Position numbers and translations under genes: made by a program | Shown here: piece by piece, positions 1 through 8,789 of the stretch | Layout: the number at the start of each line of letters is the position of its first letter | Position numbering within the stretch: position 1 is the first letter of the stretch | Assembly (NCBI GenBank): GCA_012837425.1 | Contig: DURE01000005.1 | Location: forward strand, 1 to 59,292 | Source: Clostridiales bacterium | Lineage (GTDB): Bacteria > Bacillota > Clostridia > Oscillospirales > CAG-272 | DNA length: 59,292 bases | Direction: 5' to 3' | Notes under the pieces: generated by a model | Seen by the model: only the letters and a program-made list of their open reading frames with translations | The model's database searches: none | What the model was told of the DNA's origin: nothing

Positions 1-1745
1 GACGCCGCCTCCCCCCCGGCAGCACGACGAGCCGCAAAATCAATATATTCCGAAAAATTTTCATCAAGACCCGAGAGCGCAAGATATGCCCGGTAGGCCT
101 TCTGCAGCTCGGCCGAGTTCGGATTAACAATAGCCACCGACAGCCCGGCAAAAAGCGCCATGGTAAAGAACGAGGCATTCAGGCTGTCGCGCATCGGCAG
201 CCCAAAGGAAACATTCGAAATGCCAAGCAGGGTGCGTTTTCCCGACGCGCTCAGGGTGGCAACCGTCTTGAGCGTGGTCAGCGCGGCGTCCGGGTCGGCG
301 CAGACAGACATCGCCAGCGGGTCAATCACTATATTTTTGGGGTCAATGCCGTGTTTTTGGGCCTCGGAAATAATTTTTTCGGCGACCCTCAGCCTCCCGG
401 CAACATCAGTAGGTATCCCGTCGTCGTCGAGCGTCAGCCCGACCAGCACCCCGCCGTATTTCTTTGCCAGCGGCAGAATAGCCGAAAGCGATTCGGTTTT
501 GCCCGAGACCGAGTTTATAAGCGGAACCCCGCAACAGACCCGCAGCGCGGCCTCCATCGCCGCCGGATCGGAAGTGTCTATCTGCAGCGGCAGTTTGGTA
601 ATCATCTGCAGCTCGGTTATGATGGTTTTAAGCGCCTCGGCCTCATCTATGCCCGGCAACCCGGCGTTGACGTCAAGAATATCGGCTCCGGCATCGGCCT
701 GAAGCGCGCCCTCCTCGGCAATTTCGCTGTACTCCCCGGCCAGGAGCGCCTCTTTTATCCACTTTTTGCCGGTCGGGTTGATTCGCTCACCCACAAGCAG
801 CGGCTGCTCACCGATTACAAGCGCGTGTGTCGCCGATGAAATCATAGTCAGCTTTTTTTCTGTAATCGGACGCGGAGTTATCCCTTCAAGCGCGCCTACC
901 AACTTCCGGATATATTCGGGCGTGGTGCCGCAGCAGCCCCCCAGCCCCCGGGCGCCGGCTCTTGCCATCTCGCGCATATGTGTGGCATATTCGGCGGGGG
1001 AGACGTCATAGACGGTTTTCCGGTCTTCCAGGTGCGGCATTCCGGCATTAGGCTGTACCACAACCGGCACCGAGGCATATTTTTGCATCTCGGGCAGTAT
1101 GTTTTTCATCTGCTCAGGGCCGAGCGAGCAGTTCATCCCGAGCGCCGCGACGCCGAGCCCCTCAAGTAGCGCCACCACCGCGGCCGGGTTGCTCCCGCTC
1201 ATCATTCTTCCCGACGCGTCAAAAACCACGGTTGCAACAACCGGCAGGTCGCAGGCCTCCTTTGCAGCCAGCACCGCCGCCTTTAGCTCGTATATGTCGT
1301 TCATGGTCTCGACAAGGACAAAATCGGCGCCAGCCTCAGCCCCTATTCTTATCGTCTCGGAAAAGTAACCGACAGCCTCTTCAAACCCGACACCGCCCGG
1401 CCAGCCCACCACTTTCCCGAGCGGGCCGACATCAAGCGCCACCAAAGCTCCGGTATCCCCAACCGCGGCCTTAGCGCAGCATATCCCGGCCCGGATAATA
1501 TTTTCAAGGCAAAACTCACCGGCTTTTGCACCGTATTTGAGCCGGTTGGCGCCGAAGGTGTTTGCCGAGACAACCTCGGCCCCCGACCTGACATACTCCC
1601 GGTGGACCTCGGTAACAATTTCGGGATGGGTTATATTCCAGGTCTCGGGCAGCACTCCGGCAGAAAGGCCGCGGGAGTGCAGCATAGTCCCCAGCCCGCC
1701 GTCAAAAATCACAAATCCTCTGCTCAGTCTTTCTGTTATGCTCAT
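1..1745 (-). CDS. metH: Methionine synthase MetH, N-terminal modules (3' end cut off by window)
   Basis: Cobalamin-dependent methionine synthase, which moves a methyl group from methyltetrahydrofolate to homocysteine in the cytoplasm. The minus strand is open from an ATG at 1745 to the window edge (about 581 codons). Residues 1-290 form the homocysteine-binding barrel. The expected zinc ligands are visible as Cys206 (in NCSLG) and the pair Cys271-Cys272 (in GGCCGT), almost the same numbering as Thermotoga MetH. A pterin-binding domain follows, with GERINPTG and DILDVNAG motifs. The B12 domain, if present, lies outside the window. The start overlaps the metF stop as ATGA, so the two genes are translationally coupled. 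No frameshift is seen. The long plus-strand reading frames here are antisense shadows. Confidence 0.95.
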   Translation of the reverse strand, partial: MSITERLSRGFVIFDGGLGTMLHSRGLSAGVLPETWNITHPEIVTEVHREYVRSGAEVVSANTFGANRLKYGAKAGEFCLENIIRAGICCAKAAVGDTGALVALDVGPLGKVVGWPGGVGFEEAVGYFSETIRIGAEAGADFVLVETMNDIYELKAAVLAAKEACDLPVVATVVFDASGRMMSGSNPAAVVALLEGLGVAALGMNCSLGPEQMKNILPEMQKYASVPVVVQPNAGMPHLEDRKTVYDVSPAEYATHMREMARAGARGLGGCCGTTPEYIRKLVGALEGITPRPITEKKLTMISSATHALVIGEQPLLVGERINPTGKKWIKEALLAGEYSEIAEEGALQADAGADILDVNAGLPGIDEAEALKTIITELQMITKLPLQIDTSDPAAMEAALRVCCGVPLINSVSGKTESLSAILPLAKKYGGVLVGLTLDDDGIPTDVAGRLRVAEKIISEAQKHGIDPKNIVIDPLAMSVCADPDAALTTLKTVATLSASGKRTLLGISNVSFGLPMRDSLNASFFTMALFAGLSVAIVNPNSAELQKAYRAYLALSGLDENFSEYIDFAARRAAGGEAA

Positions 1746-2647
1746 TTTATCCCCCGTGCCGTTGAGCGGCCAAAAATCTGAGTTTTAATTATAGCCGAAA
1801 TATTGTCCATTACACGCGCGGCCACCTCCGGCTTGTTCATCGTGTAAATATGCACGTTTTTTATGCCGCTGGCGTACAGGTCGACCACCTGCTCGGTGGC
1901 ATAGACTATCCCGGCCTGCTTCATCGCCTCGGGGTCATCCCCGAATCTCTCGACAATTTTCGCAAATTTCCGGGGCAGGGTCCTTCCCGAGAGCTCGAGA
2001 ATCCGCCTTATCTGCTTTGCGTTTGTCACCGGCATAATCCCCGGAATCACAGGGACATTAATCCCCTTTGCTGCAAGCTTATCTAAAAATGCATAAAAAA
2101 TATTGTTGTCAAAAAACATTTGCGATACCAGAAAATCACAGCCGGCGTCAACCTTAACTCTGAGGTTGTTGATATCTTCGTCAAAATTCGGAGCCTCGGG
2201 GTGCCCCTCGGGGTAGCAGGCGCCGCCGACGCAGAAGTCACCGAAGCGTTTGATTTTAGCGACAAGGTCACAGGCATACCTGAAATCTTTTTTTATGGCC
2301 GCCTGGTCGTATTTCGGCATATCGCCGCGCAGCGCAAGTATGTTTTTGATGCCGGCATCCCTGATTTGCAGAAGGCTGCTCTCTATTTCCTGCTCGGTGG
2401 ATGAGATGCAGATGAGATGAACCAGCGGGGTTACTCCGAATTTATCCTTCAGGTTTTTCGCAATGCTCACGGTAAAGCCCTCGGTCGAGCCGCCGGCCCC
2501 GCAGGTCACGCTCATAAAGGCCGGGCGAAGGCCGGCGATTGCCTCGGTCGCACTCCGGACGCTCTCGTAATTGTTCCCGGCTTTTGGTGGGAAAACCTCA
2601 AACGACAGGGCAGGCCCTCCCTCGGCAAAAAGTCTGGTCAGCTTCAT
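1742..2647 (-). CDS. metF: Methylenetetrahydrofolate reductase MetF
   Basis: 5,10-methylenetetrahydrofolate reductase, 301 residues, the usual length for bacterial MetF. It is an FAD enzyme that makes the methyl-THF consumed by MetH next door. The N-terminus carries the family hallmark FEVFPPK with the catalytic Glu. The motifs SVTCGAGGS, ALRGD, GGACYPEGHPEA and FLVSQMFFD follow in family order. An AAAGGA site precedes the ATG by about 10 nt. The gene opens a metF-metH operon on the minus strand, divergent from the aldolase gene; I could not place its promoter confidently. Function is firm from family knowledge. Confidence 0.96.
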   Translation of the reverse strand: MKLTRLFAEGGPALSFEVFPPKAGNNYESVRSATEAIAGLRPAFMSVTCGAGGSTEGFTVSIAKNLKDKFGVTPLVHLICISSTEQEIESSLLQIRDAGIKNILALRGDMPKYDQAAIKKDFRYACDLVAKIKRFGDFCVGGACYPEGHPEAPNFDEDINNLRVKVDAGCDFLVSQMFFDNNIFYAFLDKLAAKGINVPVIPGIMPVTNAKQIRRILELSGRTLPRKFAKIVERFGDDPEAMKQAGIVYATEQVVDLYASGIKNVHIYTMNKPEVAARVMDNISAIIKTQIFGRSTARGIK

Positions 2648-2695
2648 ATGTGAAATGTCCTTTCAATATATTTGAAGAAAACCGGCATAATGCTG

Positions 2696-2724
2696 TTGTA
2701 AACCGCAACTATTTGTGGTATTAT
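2696..2724 (+). promoter_or_regulatory. Sigma-A promoter of the HpaI-type aldolase gene
   Basis: TTGTAA at 2696-2701, a 17-nt spacer and TATTAT at 2719-2724, about 30 nt before the start codon at 2755. It lies in the 107-bp gap between divergent metF and the aldolase gene. Confidence 0.6.
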
Positions 2725-2754
2725 AGATTTACCTGTTACAGGAGTTTAAATACT

Positions 2755-3540
2755 ATGATGACGCACGGCTTAAAAGAACGCCTCCCGGCGGCCAAAAGGC
2801 TGTTTGGAACCCATATAACCCTCTCCGACCCGGAGGTGTCGGCTGTCCTTAGCCGGGCAGGCTTTGATTTTGTCCTGCTTGAGGCCGACAACACCGAGGC
2901 AAGCTACTCCGCGCTGCGTAACCACCTGGCTGCCCTGCGGACCGGCGGGGTGCCGGCGCTGGTGCGGGTTTCGCTCATCAGCGAAAACCACATAAACCGC
3001 GTACTTGAGCTCGGACCACACGGAATTATTTTTTCGGGGTTAAACACCGCCGACCATGTCCGGCGCGCTGTTTCTATGTCGCTTTACCCTCCCGAGGGCA
3101 CCCGGCACTTCAATCCGCTGCGCTCGGTTACATACAAGATTGAGGAGGCGTATGAGCTGGCTAAAGGCGAGAACGAAAGCTTTTGCCGCATGATACAGCT
3201 CGACACCGCCGAAGCTATCCGCAATCTTGCCGAAATTGTTCGGGTGAAGGGTATTAACGGGTTCTTTTTGGCGCCCGGCGACCTCACTCGGCCCGACGGT
3301 AGCCCCGAGGCTCTGTTCGGCCCCGATACCGGGGAGCTGATTTTGGGCGCGGCAGAACTCCTGCGGCAAAGCCAGATACCGCTCGGGGTTTCACTGCTCA
3401 GGGCCGGGGCGGGGGTGCCCGAATACTGGCTCGGGCTGGGCGCCCGCATATTTGCAATAGGCTCGGATGCAGGCTATATTGCAGACGGCGCCCGCGATAA
3501 TCTCGGGATGCTGAAAAACCCGGAGCACTCGCTGCAATAA
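2755..3540 (+). CDS. HpcH/HpaI-family aldolase-like protein with altered active site
   Basis: A 261-residue TIM-barrel protein of the HpcH/HpaI (2-keto-3-deoxy acid / 4-hydroxy-2-oxoacid aldolase) family. The frame is open further upstream into metF, but CAGGAG at 2739-2744 selects the ATG at 2755. By eye it aligns with E. coli HpaI: AGFDFVLLEADN matches the region holding the catalytic His, Arg71 is kept, and LAPGDLT carries the second metal ligand (Asp176). Two key positions differ: the catalytic His is Asn46, and the metal-binding Glu is Asp150 in IQLDT. Aldolase activity is therefore uncertain. It is monocistronic, with its own promoter and a downstream terminator. Substrate unknown. Confidence 0.85.
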   Translation: MMTHGLKERLPAAKRLFGTHITLSDPEVSAVLSRAGFDFVLLEADNTEASYSALRNHLAALRTGGVPALVRVSLISENHINRVLELGPHGIIFSGLNTADHVRRAVSMSLYPPEGTRHFNPLRSVTYKIEEAYELAKGENESFCRMIQLDTAEAIRNLAEIVRVKGINGFFLAPGDLTRPDGSPEALFGPDTGELILGAAELLRQSQIPLGVSLLRAGAGVPEYWLGLGARIFAIGSDAGYIADGARDNLGMLKNPEHSLQ

Positions 3541-3627
3541 ATCCGGACTACTAAAGCATTTTTGTGCTATTATTAATAAGTTATTTTATCACATAATACA
3601 TACCATTGCAAGAATGGATATATAAAA

Positions 3628-3665
3628 TACCTGCCGAAAAATTCTCCGGCAGGTACTTTGTTTTT
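3628..3665. terminator. Bidirectional intrinsic terminator between convergent genes
   Basis: Inverted repeat TACCTGCCG / CGGCAGGTA (3628-3655), followed on the plus strand by CTTTGTTTTT and on the minus strand by TTTTATATA. It separates the plus-strand aldolase gene from the end of the minus-strand sulfatase gene. Confidence 0.8.
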
Positions 3666-3690
3666 GAGACATATATCCAAGCAGACTCTT

Positions 3691-5103
3691 TTACCGAAGG
3701 TCTATTCTGTACCCCTCGGGAATTCTTGCCGCCTCCTCGTCGTGCCGGGCGGTATGGTCCATCCACTCCACTCCGAAATCCGACGGGTGCTTTCTTGCCT
3801 CGGGCTTTGGCGACTCGCCGACGTCGCTCTCGTAATATTTCATCAACAGCCCGCGCAGCCCGGCTATATGCGGGTCGTTTTCGTCGTATTTATTCTTTGT
3901 TTCGGGGAAGGAGTCAAAGTAATAATACTTATCCCCGGCCGAGTCGTATATCAGCTTCTCAAAGGCCCCGGCAATCATGTAGACGCCGCCGTTCTCTCTG
4001 CCGTTGTACTGCGAGTACACATAATCGTGTCTGCCCCTGAGCAGGTCAACTCCGTCATATTCCGCCGGGTCATAGTCAATCCCGGCCCAGCTGAGAATTG
4101 TAGGCGCTACGTCGACCAGCGAACAGACGTCGCGGCGGGTTTCCTGCCTTCTGCCCGGGACATGCATTATCATCGGGATATGCGCTGCCGCGTCAAGCAT
4201 GGTGCGCTTTCCCATGCTGTTATAGTCGCCCAGGCATTCGCCGTGGTCGGAAGTAAATATTATCAGCGTGTCGTCGTACATTCCCCTTTCCTTCAGGGTG
4301 TTTATTATCCGGCCTATCTGATAGTCGACAAAAGACACGCAGGCATAATAAAAGTTTTTGAGCTTTTTCGCGTCTGTAGCGCTGATTCCGAGCCGCTCGG
4401 TCCCGTACTTTTTGTTTTGCAGGGGTCTAAACTCTTCAATGTTCTCGGGCATAAAGGGCGCGGGAATGTCCTCGGAGCGGTATAGCTTGTTCCAGGGCGC
4501 CGGCGGGCTGAAGGGCGGATGAGGATGTATAAAAGAGGAAAACAGAAAAACCGGTTTTCGGGGGTCGCAGGACTTGAGGAACTCAACGCTCCGGTCTCCT
4601 ACCCACTGGGTGGGGTGGGCTTCGGCCGGCAGCTGAGACACCTGCGGGACGTAATACATCTCGCTTCTCTGTCCGTTGTAGTCGAAAACATTTCTATAGG
4701 GTGAATTCAGGATAAAATTAGTATAGTCATCGTCAAAATGCGACATTTCCTCCTGCGTGTGGCGGCGGCCGAAACCTATAGGACCGTAGGTGTCCCAGAC
4801 ATAGTGCATCTTTCCGACATTGCAGGAATTATATCCCGCGCCGGTCAGTTTCGCGTAAAGGCCCTCACCCTCATATTTTTTCTTCTTGTTGTTATTGTTG
4901 TTGCCGGTACGCGCCGGGTACTGCCCCGACATCAAAGAGAGCCGGGCCGGCACGCAAACCGGCGAGGGCGTAATACAGCGCTCAAAGACTATCGAATCGG
5001 CCACAAGACGGTCAAGATTAGGGGTCTGAATGAGGGGATTGCCATAAGCCCCGATGGTGTCGTACCTCTGCTGGTCGGTGAAAAGTATCAATACATGCTT
5101 CAT
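3691..5103 (-). CDS. Type I sulfatase (formylglycine-dependent)
   Basis: Arylsulfatase-superfamily hydrolase of 470 residues that cleaves sulfate esters. The N-terminus VLILFTDQQ holds the metal Asp10. Cys50 lies in the signature CVPARLSLMSG (C-x-P-x-R) and would be converted to formylglycine by a maturase not in this window. A second metal motif, TSDHGECLGDY, lies near the middle. No signal peptide is seen, so it is probably cytoplasmic. A run of five Asn and four Lys (residues 68-76) sits just after the catalytic motif. The start overlaps the stop of the preceding small membrane-protein gene as ATGA. It is the last gene of the long opp-linked unit. Substrate unknown; a sulfated sugar or peptide is possible. 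Confidence 0.93.
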   Translation of the reverse strand: MKHVLILFTDQQRYDTIGAYGNPLIQTPNLDRLVADSIVFERCITPSPVCVPARLSLMSGQYPARTGNNNNNKKKKYEGEGLYAKLTGAGYNSCNVGKMHYVWDTYGPIGFGRRHTQEEMSHFDDDYTNFILNSPYRNVFDYNGQRSEMYYVPQVSQLPAEAHPTQWVGDRSVEFLKSCDPRKPVFLFSSFIHPHPPFSPPAPWNKLYRSEDIPAPFMPENIEEFRPLQNKKYGTERLGISATDAKKLKNFYYACVSFVDYQIGRIINTLKERGMYDDTLIIFTSDHGECLGDYNSMGKRTMLDAAAHIPMIMHVPGRRQETRRDVCSLVDVAPTILSWAGIDYDPAEYDGVDLLRGRHDYVYSQYNGRENGGVYMIAGAFEKLIYDSAGDKYYYFDSFPETKNKYDENDPHIAGLRGLLMKYYESDVGESPKPEARKHPSDFGVEWMDHTARHDEEAARIPEGYRIDLR

Positions 5104-5387
5104 CTGTCATTCCCCTTCTCCGGCGCTTGCCGGTTTTTCTTCCTTTCGTAGAACACACAAATCGCGATGCCAAAAGCAGCAGCCAGTACCGCTGCTATGA
5201 CAACGGGTATAAGCCACTCGCTGTTTTCCGCTATTTTCTCAATAAGTAGCTCGGCCAGCGATTCCTCGCTCGGGTCTTCGGTACTTTCGGCAGCAGCGTC
5301 AACCCTGTCGGCAAAAAGCGCCAGTGACAGGGCAACCAAAAACACCGTGGTCAAAAGAAAGAGCGGTTTTTTGCAAGAATAAGTCAT
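5100..5387 (-). CDS. Small membrane-anchored protein (signal peptide plus C-terminal TM)
   Basis: A 95-residue protein I do not recognise. It begins with a typical export signal (Lys pair, hydrophobic stretch, likely cleavage after DRVDA). An acidic Ser/Glu-rich stretch of about 30 residues follows, then a transmembrane helix (residues 59-80) and a basic cytoplasmic tail (YERKKNR). This predicts a small type I membrane protein with a short extracytoplasmic loop. It overlaps the sulfatase start by 4 nt, so it belongs to the same transcript. It may act with the neighbouring lipoprotein or the transporter, but that is inference from position only. Confidence 0.75.
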   Translation of the reverse strand: MTYSCKKPLFLLTTVFLVALSLALFADRVDAAAESTEDPSEESLAELLIEKIAENSEWLIPVVIAAVLAAAFGIAICVFYERKKNRQAPEKGNDR

Positions 5388-5394
5388 GATGCTC

Positions 5395-6144
5395 CTATCT
5401 GCGGTTTTTTCTGACCTGCGCGCGCACCTGCAGCGCTATCTCCACAAGGACGACAAGTACAATAACCCCCCAGGCATACGGGGCGTAAGAGGGTGCACTG
5501 TCCCAATATCCCGGCTTTTTCGGGGGCTGTATGTAGTGAATTTCGGCCAAGCCGTAATCGTGGGCGGGAATGTTCTCGTCATATGGTGCGTCAAGGCAGA
5601 CCCAGCCCGAACTGCCGGGGGTGCTGAGGTATATCCAGACCAAGCCCTCCTCGTCGGTATATGAGGAAAAGACGGCTATTCCCTCTTCCTCGGATGAACT
5701 GTCAATCGCTATGATTTCGCCCGAGCGGGGGTAGGACCAGATATATCTCGGCCCCTCGGGAGGTGGGTCCGAGGCATCTGTAATCTCTTCGGAGTGCTGC
5801 TCGCAAAAGGCGGTATTGTCATAAACCAGCTCCAGCCCCTCCATCCTGACCCAGCCGCCGCCCTCGACCCGGCCCCAGACCTCGCCCCTTTTATCGGTAT
5901 AGTAGTAATCAATGACCAGTATCTCACCCGGCTCATGCCGCCCGAGGGGCTTTTCCCCCGGCTCGGAACAGGCTTCGGCCGGCCCGCCCGCTACCCTGAA
6001 GTTCCGGTCGCAGCCGACAAACTCGTCTGCATGTCTTTTTTCAAAGCTGCCGGCACAGGCTGCAAGCAGGAGCAGCAGTGAGCATGCTGCAATAATCGCT
6101 GCACCAATCCTGGAAATCCGCCGCTTTTTAAATATCAGCTCCAT
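5395..6144 (-). CDS. Hypothetical lipoprotein-like protein with SH3-like segments and C-terminal TM
   Basis: 249 residues from the ATG at 6144. The frame is open further upstream, but AGGTGA right before this ATG overlaps the stop of the previous gene and marks coupled initiation. The N-terminus is basic (KKRR), then a hydrophobic stretch ending in a lipobox-like LLAACAG. Two similar acidic segments follow (around residues 70-110 and 145-185), each with a Gly-Trp-Val core such as GGWVRMEG and SGWVCLD, like bacterial SH3-type repeats. One TM helix sits near the C-terminus with a basic tail. Having both a lipobox and a C-terminal TM is unusual, so lipidation is uncertain. Function unknown. Confidence 0.72.
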   Translation of the reverse strand: MELIFKKRRISRIGAAIIAACSLLLLLAACAGSFEKRHADEFVGCDRNFRVAGGPAEACSEPGEKPLGRHEPGEILVIDYYYTDKRGEVWGRVEGGGWVRMEGLELVYDNTAFCEQHSEEITDASDPPPEGPRYIWSYPRSGEIIAIDSSSEEEGIAVFSSYTDEEGLVWIYLSTPGSSGWVCLDAPYDENIPAHDYGLAEIHYIQPPKKPGYWDSAPSYAPYAWGVIVLVVLVEIALQVRAQVRKNRR

Positions 6145-6145
6145 T

Positions 6146-6439
6146 TCACCTGAACCAAACATATATGCAAAACAGCACAAATGCCGCAAAAACCACGAAA
6201 AACACACCACCTGCCAGCAGCGCGGCTAAAACCACCCCGCGGAGCAGAGCGCGCTCCTCTTTTTTGGTCAGGGTAATTTTCTCAGGGCCGCCATTAACCG
6301 AGTCCGATTCAACGCCGGGCTTGTTTTTGTCGATTTTGCCGTTATACCACGGCATGCCGTCGACATTCATATTTGCTATTGTCCTGCCGTCGTCAAACTC
6401 GTCGTCCCGCCGCTTTTTTTTGCCTTCTTTTCGTGGCAC
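6146..6439 (-). CDS. Small single-pass membrane protein
   Basis: 97 residues from a GTG start at 6439, chosen because AGGAGG lies 8 nt upstream; an ATG directly beside that site is too close. The N-terminal two-thirds is highly charged (KEGKKKRRDDEFDDG) and has no signal peptide. One strong TM helix (about residues 70-95) ends the protein, giving a cytoplasmic domain with a C-terminal anchor. It follows oppF by 54 bp and precedes the lipoprotein gene by 1 bp, so it is co-transcribed. Family not recognised. Confidence 0.72.
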   Translation of the reverse strand: MPRKEGKKKRRDDEFDDGRTIANMNVDGMPWYNGKIDKNKPGVESDSVNGGPEKITLTKKEERALLRGVVLAALLAGGVFFVVFAAFVLFCIYVWFR

Positions 6440-6493
6440 AACAGCATCCTCCTGTATGTCGGCAAGTCTTGTTCGGATTGCCGCCCGCCGGCT

Positions 6494-7582
6494 TTAAGCC
6501 GGCAATGTTTTGCCCGCGTCCTCCTTTACCGCCTTTGCCTCCTCGGTCCGGCGTTCAAACTCTTCACGCTCTGCGTCGGTATTATACAGATGGCAGGCGC
6601 AGAAGTGCCCGGGCTCTACTTCCTTCCAGCTTGGAGCGGTGTACTTGCACATCTCCATGCAGTTGCGGCATCGAGTGTGGAACTTACAGCCGGCCGGCGG
6701 GTTGGCCGGCGAGGGAATACTACCCTGGAGCACTATTCGCTCCATTTTGTAGTCAGGGTCGGGGACCGGAATCGCCGAGAAAAGCGCCTCGGTATACGGG
6801 TGCAGCGGCTTTGTAAACACCTTTCGGGTCGGCGCGTATTCGACCATACTCCCCAGATACATTACCCCGACCGTGTCGGATATATGTTCCACGACAGACA
6901 AATCGTGCGAGATAAACAGGTAGGTCAGGTTGAACTGCCTTTGCAGCTTTTTGAGCAGGTTGATGATCTGCGCCTGAATAGACACGTCGAGCGCCGAGAC
7001 CGGCTCATCGCAGACTATAAACTCGGGGTTGAGGGCCAGCGCGCGGGCTATGCATATTCTCTGCCGCTGCCCGCCCGAAAATTCGTGTGGATACCTTTCC
7101 TTGTGGTATTCCTGCAGTCCACAGGCCTTCATAACCCTGGTGATGTAGTCGTCGTATTCCTCAGGGGGAACAATATTGTGCTCGCGCACCGCCTCCCCGA
7201 TTATTTCGCCTACCGGAAGCCTCGGCGAGAGCGAGGAATAGGGGTCCTGGAATATTATCTGAATCTGCGGGCGGAACTCCCGCAGCTCCTTTTTTGACAT
7301 TTTGAAAATATCCCGGCCGCTAAAGAGCACCTCTCCCGAGGTCTTGGGATACAAGCGGAGCAGGGTTCTGCCGACAGTGGATTTCCCGCAGCCCGACTCG
7401 CCGACCAGTCCCATTGTAGTCCCGCGTTTAATCGAAAAGGATATATCGTCGACAGCCTTGACATAGCCGGTAACCCGCCTTAAAAGGGAGGCCCTTATCG
7501 GGAAATACTTTTTAAGGTTTCTCACCTCAAGCAGGTTGTCGTTTTCCTGCGGGGCGATATTCTCGATATTATGGGTATTCAT
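6494..7582 (-). CDS. oppF: Oligopeptide ABC transporter ATP-binding protein OppF
   Basis: ATPase subunit of an Opp/Dpp-type importer, 362 residues. The start at 7582 overlaps the oppD stop as ATGA and has AAAGGAG 5 nt upstream; an in-frame ATG 11 codons earlier lacks such a site. Visible motifs are Walker [10 protein letters not shown], the Q-loop IIFQDPYSSLSPR, signature FSGGQRQR, Walker B FIVCDEP, and the H-loop FISHD. The C-terminal Opp/Dpp extension has HPYTEAL and the Cys-rich CKFHTRCRNCMEMC, which in some homologues holds an iron-sulfur cluster. It pairs with OppD. Confidence 0.95.
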   Translation of the reverse strand: MNTHNIENIAPQENDNLLEVRNLKKYFPIRASLLRRVTGYVKAVDDISFSIKRGTTMGLVGESGCGKSTVGRTLLRLYPKTSGEVLFSGRDIFKMSKKELREFRPQIQIIFQDPYSSLSPRLPVGEIIGEAVREHNIVPPEEYDDYITRVMKACGLQEYHKERYPHEFSGGQRQRICIARALALNPEFIVCDEPVSALDVSIQAQIINLLKKLQRQFNLTYLFISHDLSVVEHISDTVGVMYLGSMVEYAPTRKVFTKPLHPYTEALFSAIPVPDPDYKMERIVLQGSIPSPANPPAGCKFHTRCRNCMEMCKYTAPSWKEVEPGHFCACHLYNTDAEREEFERRTEEAKAVKEDAGKTLPA

Positions 7583-8772
7583 AGCAGCTCCTTTACATCC
7601 ACCGACCTGGGACATCCTAAAACCTCGCCGGTATCAAAAAACCTGTAGCAGGACACCACATGCGTGTCGCTGATTTTGATTTCCGGGGGATAGACGCCGT
7701 CGCATATTTCGAAGCGGTATTCGCAGCGGTCCCTGAAATAGCAGTAATTCGGCATGTCAACCGGATTAGGAACGCTCCCCGGAATGTTATAAAGCTCTTC
7801 AACCTTCCTGCCGACCACCGGTCTTGATTTCATAAGCCCTATTGTATAGGGATGGCAGGGGCTGTGAAAGACCTCTTTTGCCGTTCCCTTTTCGACTACC
7901 CGCCCGGCATACATGACCACCACATAATCGGCCATGTCGGCGATGACGCCCAGGTCATGTGTGATAAGCATTATTGAGCTTTTGATTTTGTACTTCAGGT
8001 CCTTGAGCAAATCGAGTATCTGAGCCTGAATTGTGACGTCGAGCGCGGTTGTCGGCTCGTCGGCGATAATAAGCGAGGGGTTGCAGGCCAGCGCTATGGC
8101 TATCATGATTCTCTGGCGCATTCCGCCCGAGAGCTCATGCGGGTACATCGTATAGACGCCCTCGGCATTTGCAATGCCGACCAGATTTATCATGTCAAGG
8201 GTTCTGGCCTTTATCTCCTCCTTTGACATCTTGGGGTTGTGCAGCTTTATCACCTCATCGACCTGCGGCCCTACGCGGAACACCGGGTTGAGCGAGGTCA
8301 TGGGTTCCTGAAATATCATTGAGACATGGTTGCCGCGGATTTCCATCATCTTGGAGTTCGGGGTGTTGACAATATTGTAGGCCTCGCCGCCTCCCATGTT
8401 GAAGCGGATTTCTCCCCCCACGACCTGACCGACCGGGCGCTGGACCAGTTGCATGAGCGAGAGAGAGGTCACGCTCTTCCCGCAGCCCGACTCGCCGACC
8501 ACTCCCACGGTTGTGCATTTGGGTATGTCAAAGCTCACCCCGTCAACCGCCTTGACGGTTCCTATATCGGTAAAGAAATATGTGCAGACGTTGTCAAACT
8601 CGACAATGTTGTTCTCATCGCGCATCTTTGTGATATACGTCGACGGGTCACGCCTCGCGTTGTCGCGCTCGCGCTCAAGCTTTTTGAGCAGCTTTCTGTT
8701 AAACCTCGATATTTCCCGCGATTCGGCCCCCGAGATATACCAGGAATTCTTCTTTTTTGTTTTATCAGACAT
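7579..8772 (-). CDS. oppD: Oligopeptide ABC transporter ATP-binding protein OppD
   Basis: Second ATPase subunit, 397 residues from the ATG at 8772 with AGGAGG 7 nt upstream. About 60 extra N-terminal residues, rich in Lys/Arg/Glu, precede the usual start of the ATPase fold. Walker A is GESGCGKSV, the Q-loop [12 protein letters not shown], the signature LSGGMRQR, Walker [13 protein letters not shown], and the H-loop LITHDLGV. The C-terminal extension has the Cys-containing stretch [15 protein letters not shown], as in other OppD/DppD proteins. It lies 17 bp after oppC and overlaps oppF by 4 nt. Confidence 0.95.
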   Translation of the reverse strand: MSDKTKKKNSWYISGAESREISRFNRKLLKKLERERDNARRDPSTYITKMRDENNIVEFDNVCTYFFTDIGTVKAVDGVSFDIPKCTTVGVVGESGCGKSVTSLSLMQLVQRPVGQVVGGEIRFNMGGGEAYNIVNTPNSKMMEIRGNHVSMIFQEPMTSLNPVFRVGPQVDEVIKLHNPKMSKEEIKARTLDMINLVGIANAEGVYTMYPHELSGGMRQRIMIAIALACNPSLIIADEPTTALDVTIQAQILDLLKDLKYKIKSSIMLITHDLGVIADMADYVVVMYAGRVVEKGTAKEVFHSPCHPYTIGLMKSRPVVGRKVEELYNIPGSVPNPVDMPNYCYFRDRCEYRFEICDGVYPPEIKISDTHVVSCYRFFDTGEVLGCPRSVDVKELL

Positions 8773-8789
8773 TCTGTGCCTCCTGTTTC

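Noticed and set aside
160-1788. Several plus-strand reading frames over the first 1.8 kb
   Set aside because: They are antisense shadows of metH, whose minus-strand translation shows full MetH motifs and zinc ligands.
3658-4485. 275-codon plus-strand frame opposite the sulfatase gene
   Set aside because: No ribosome binding site or recognisable family, and it lies antisense to an intact sulfatase with its catalytic motif.
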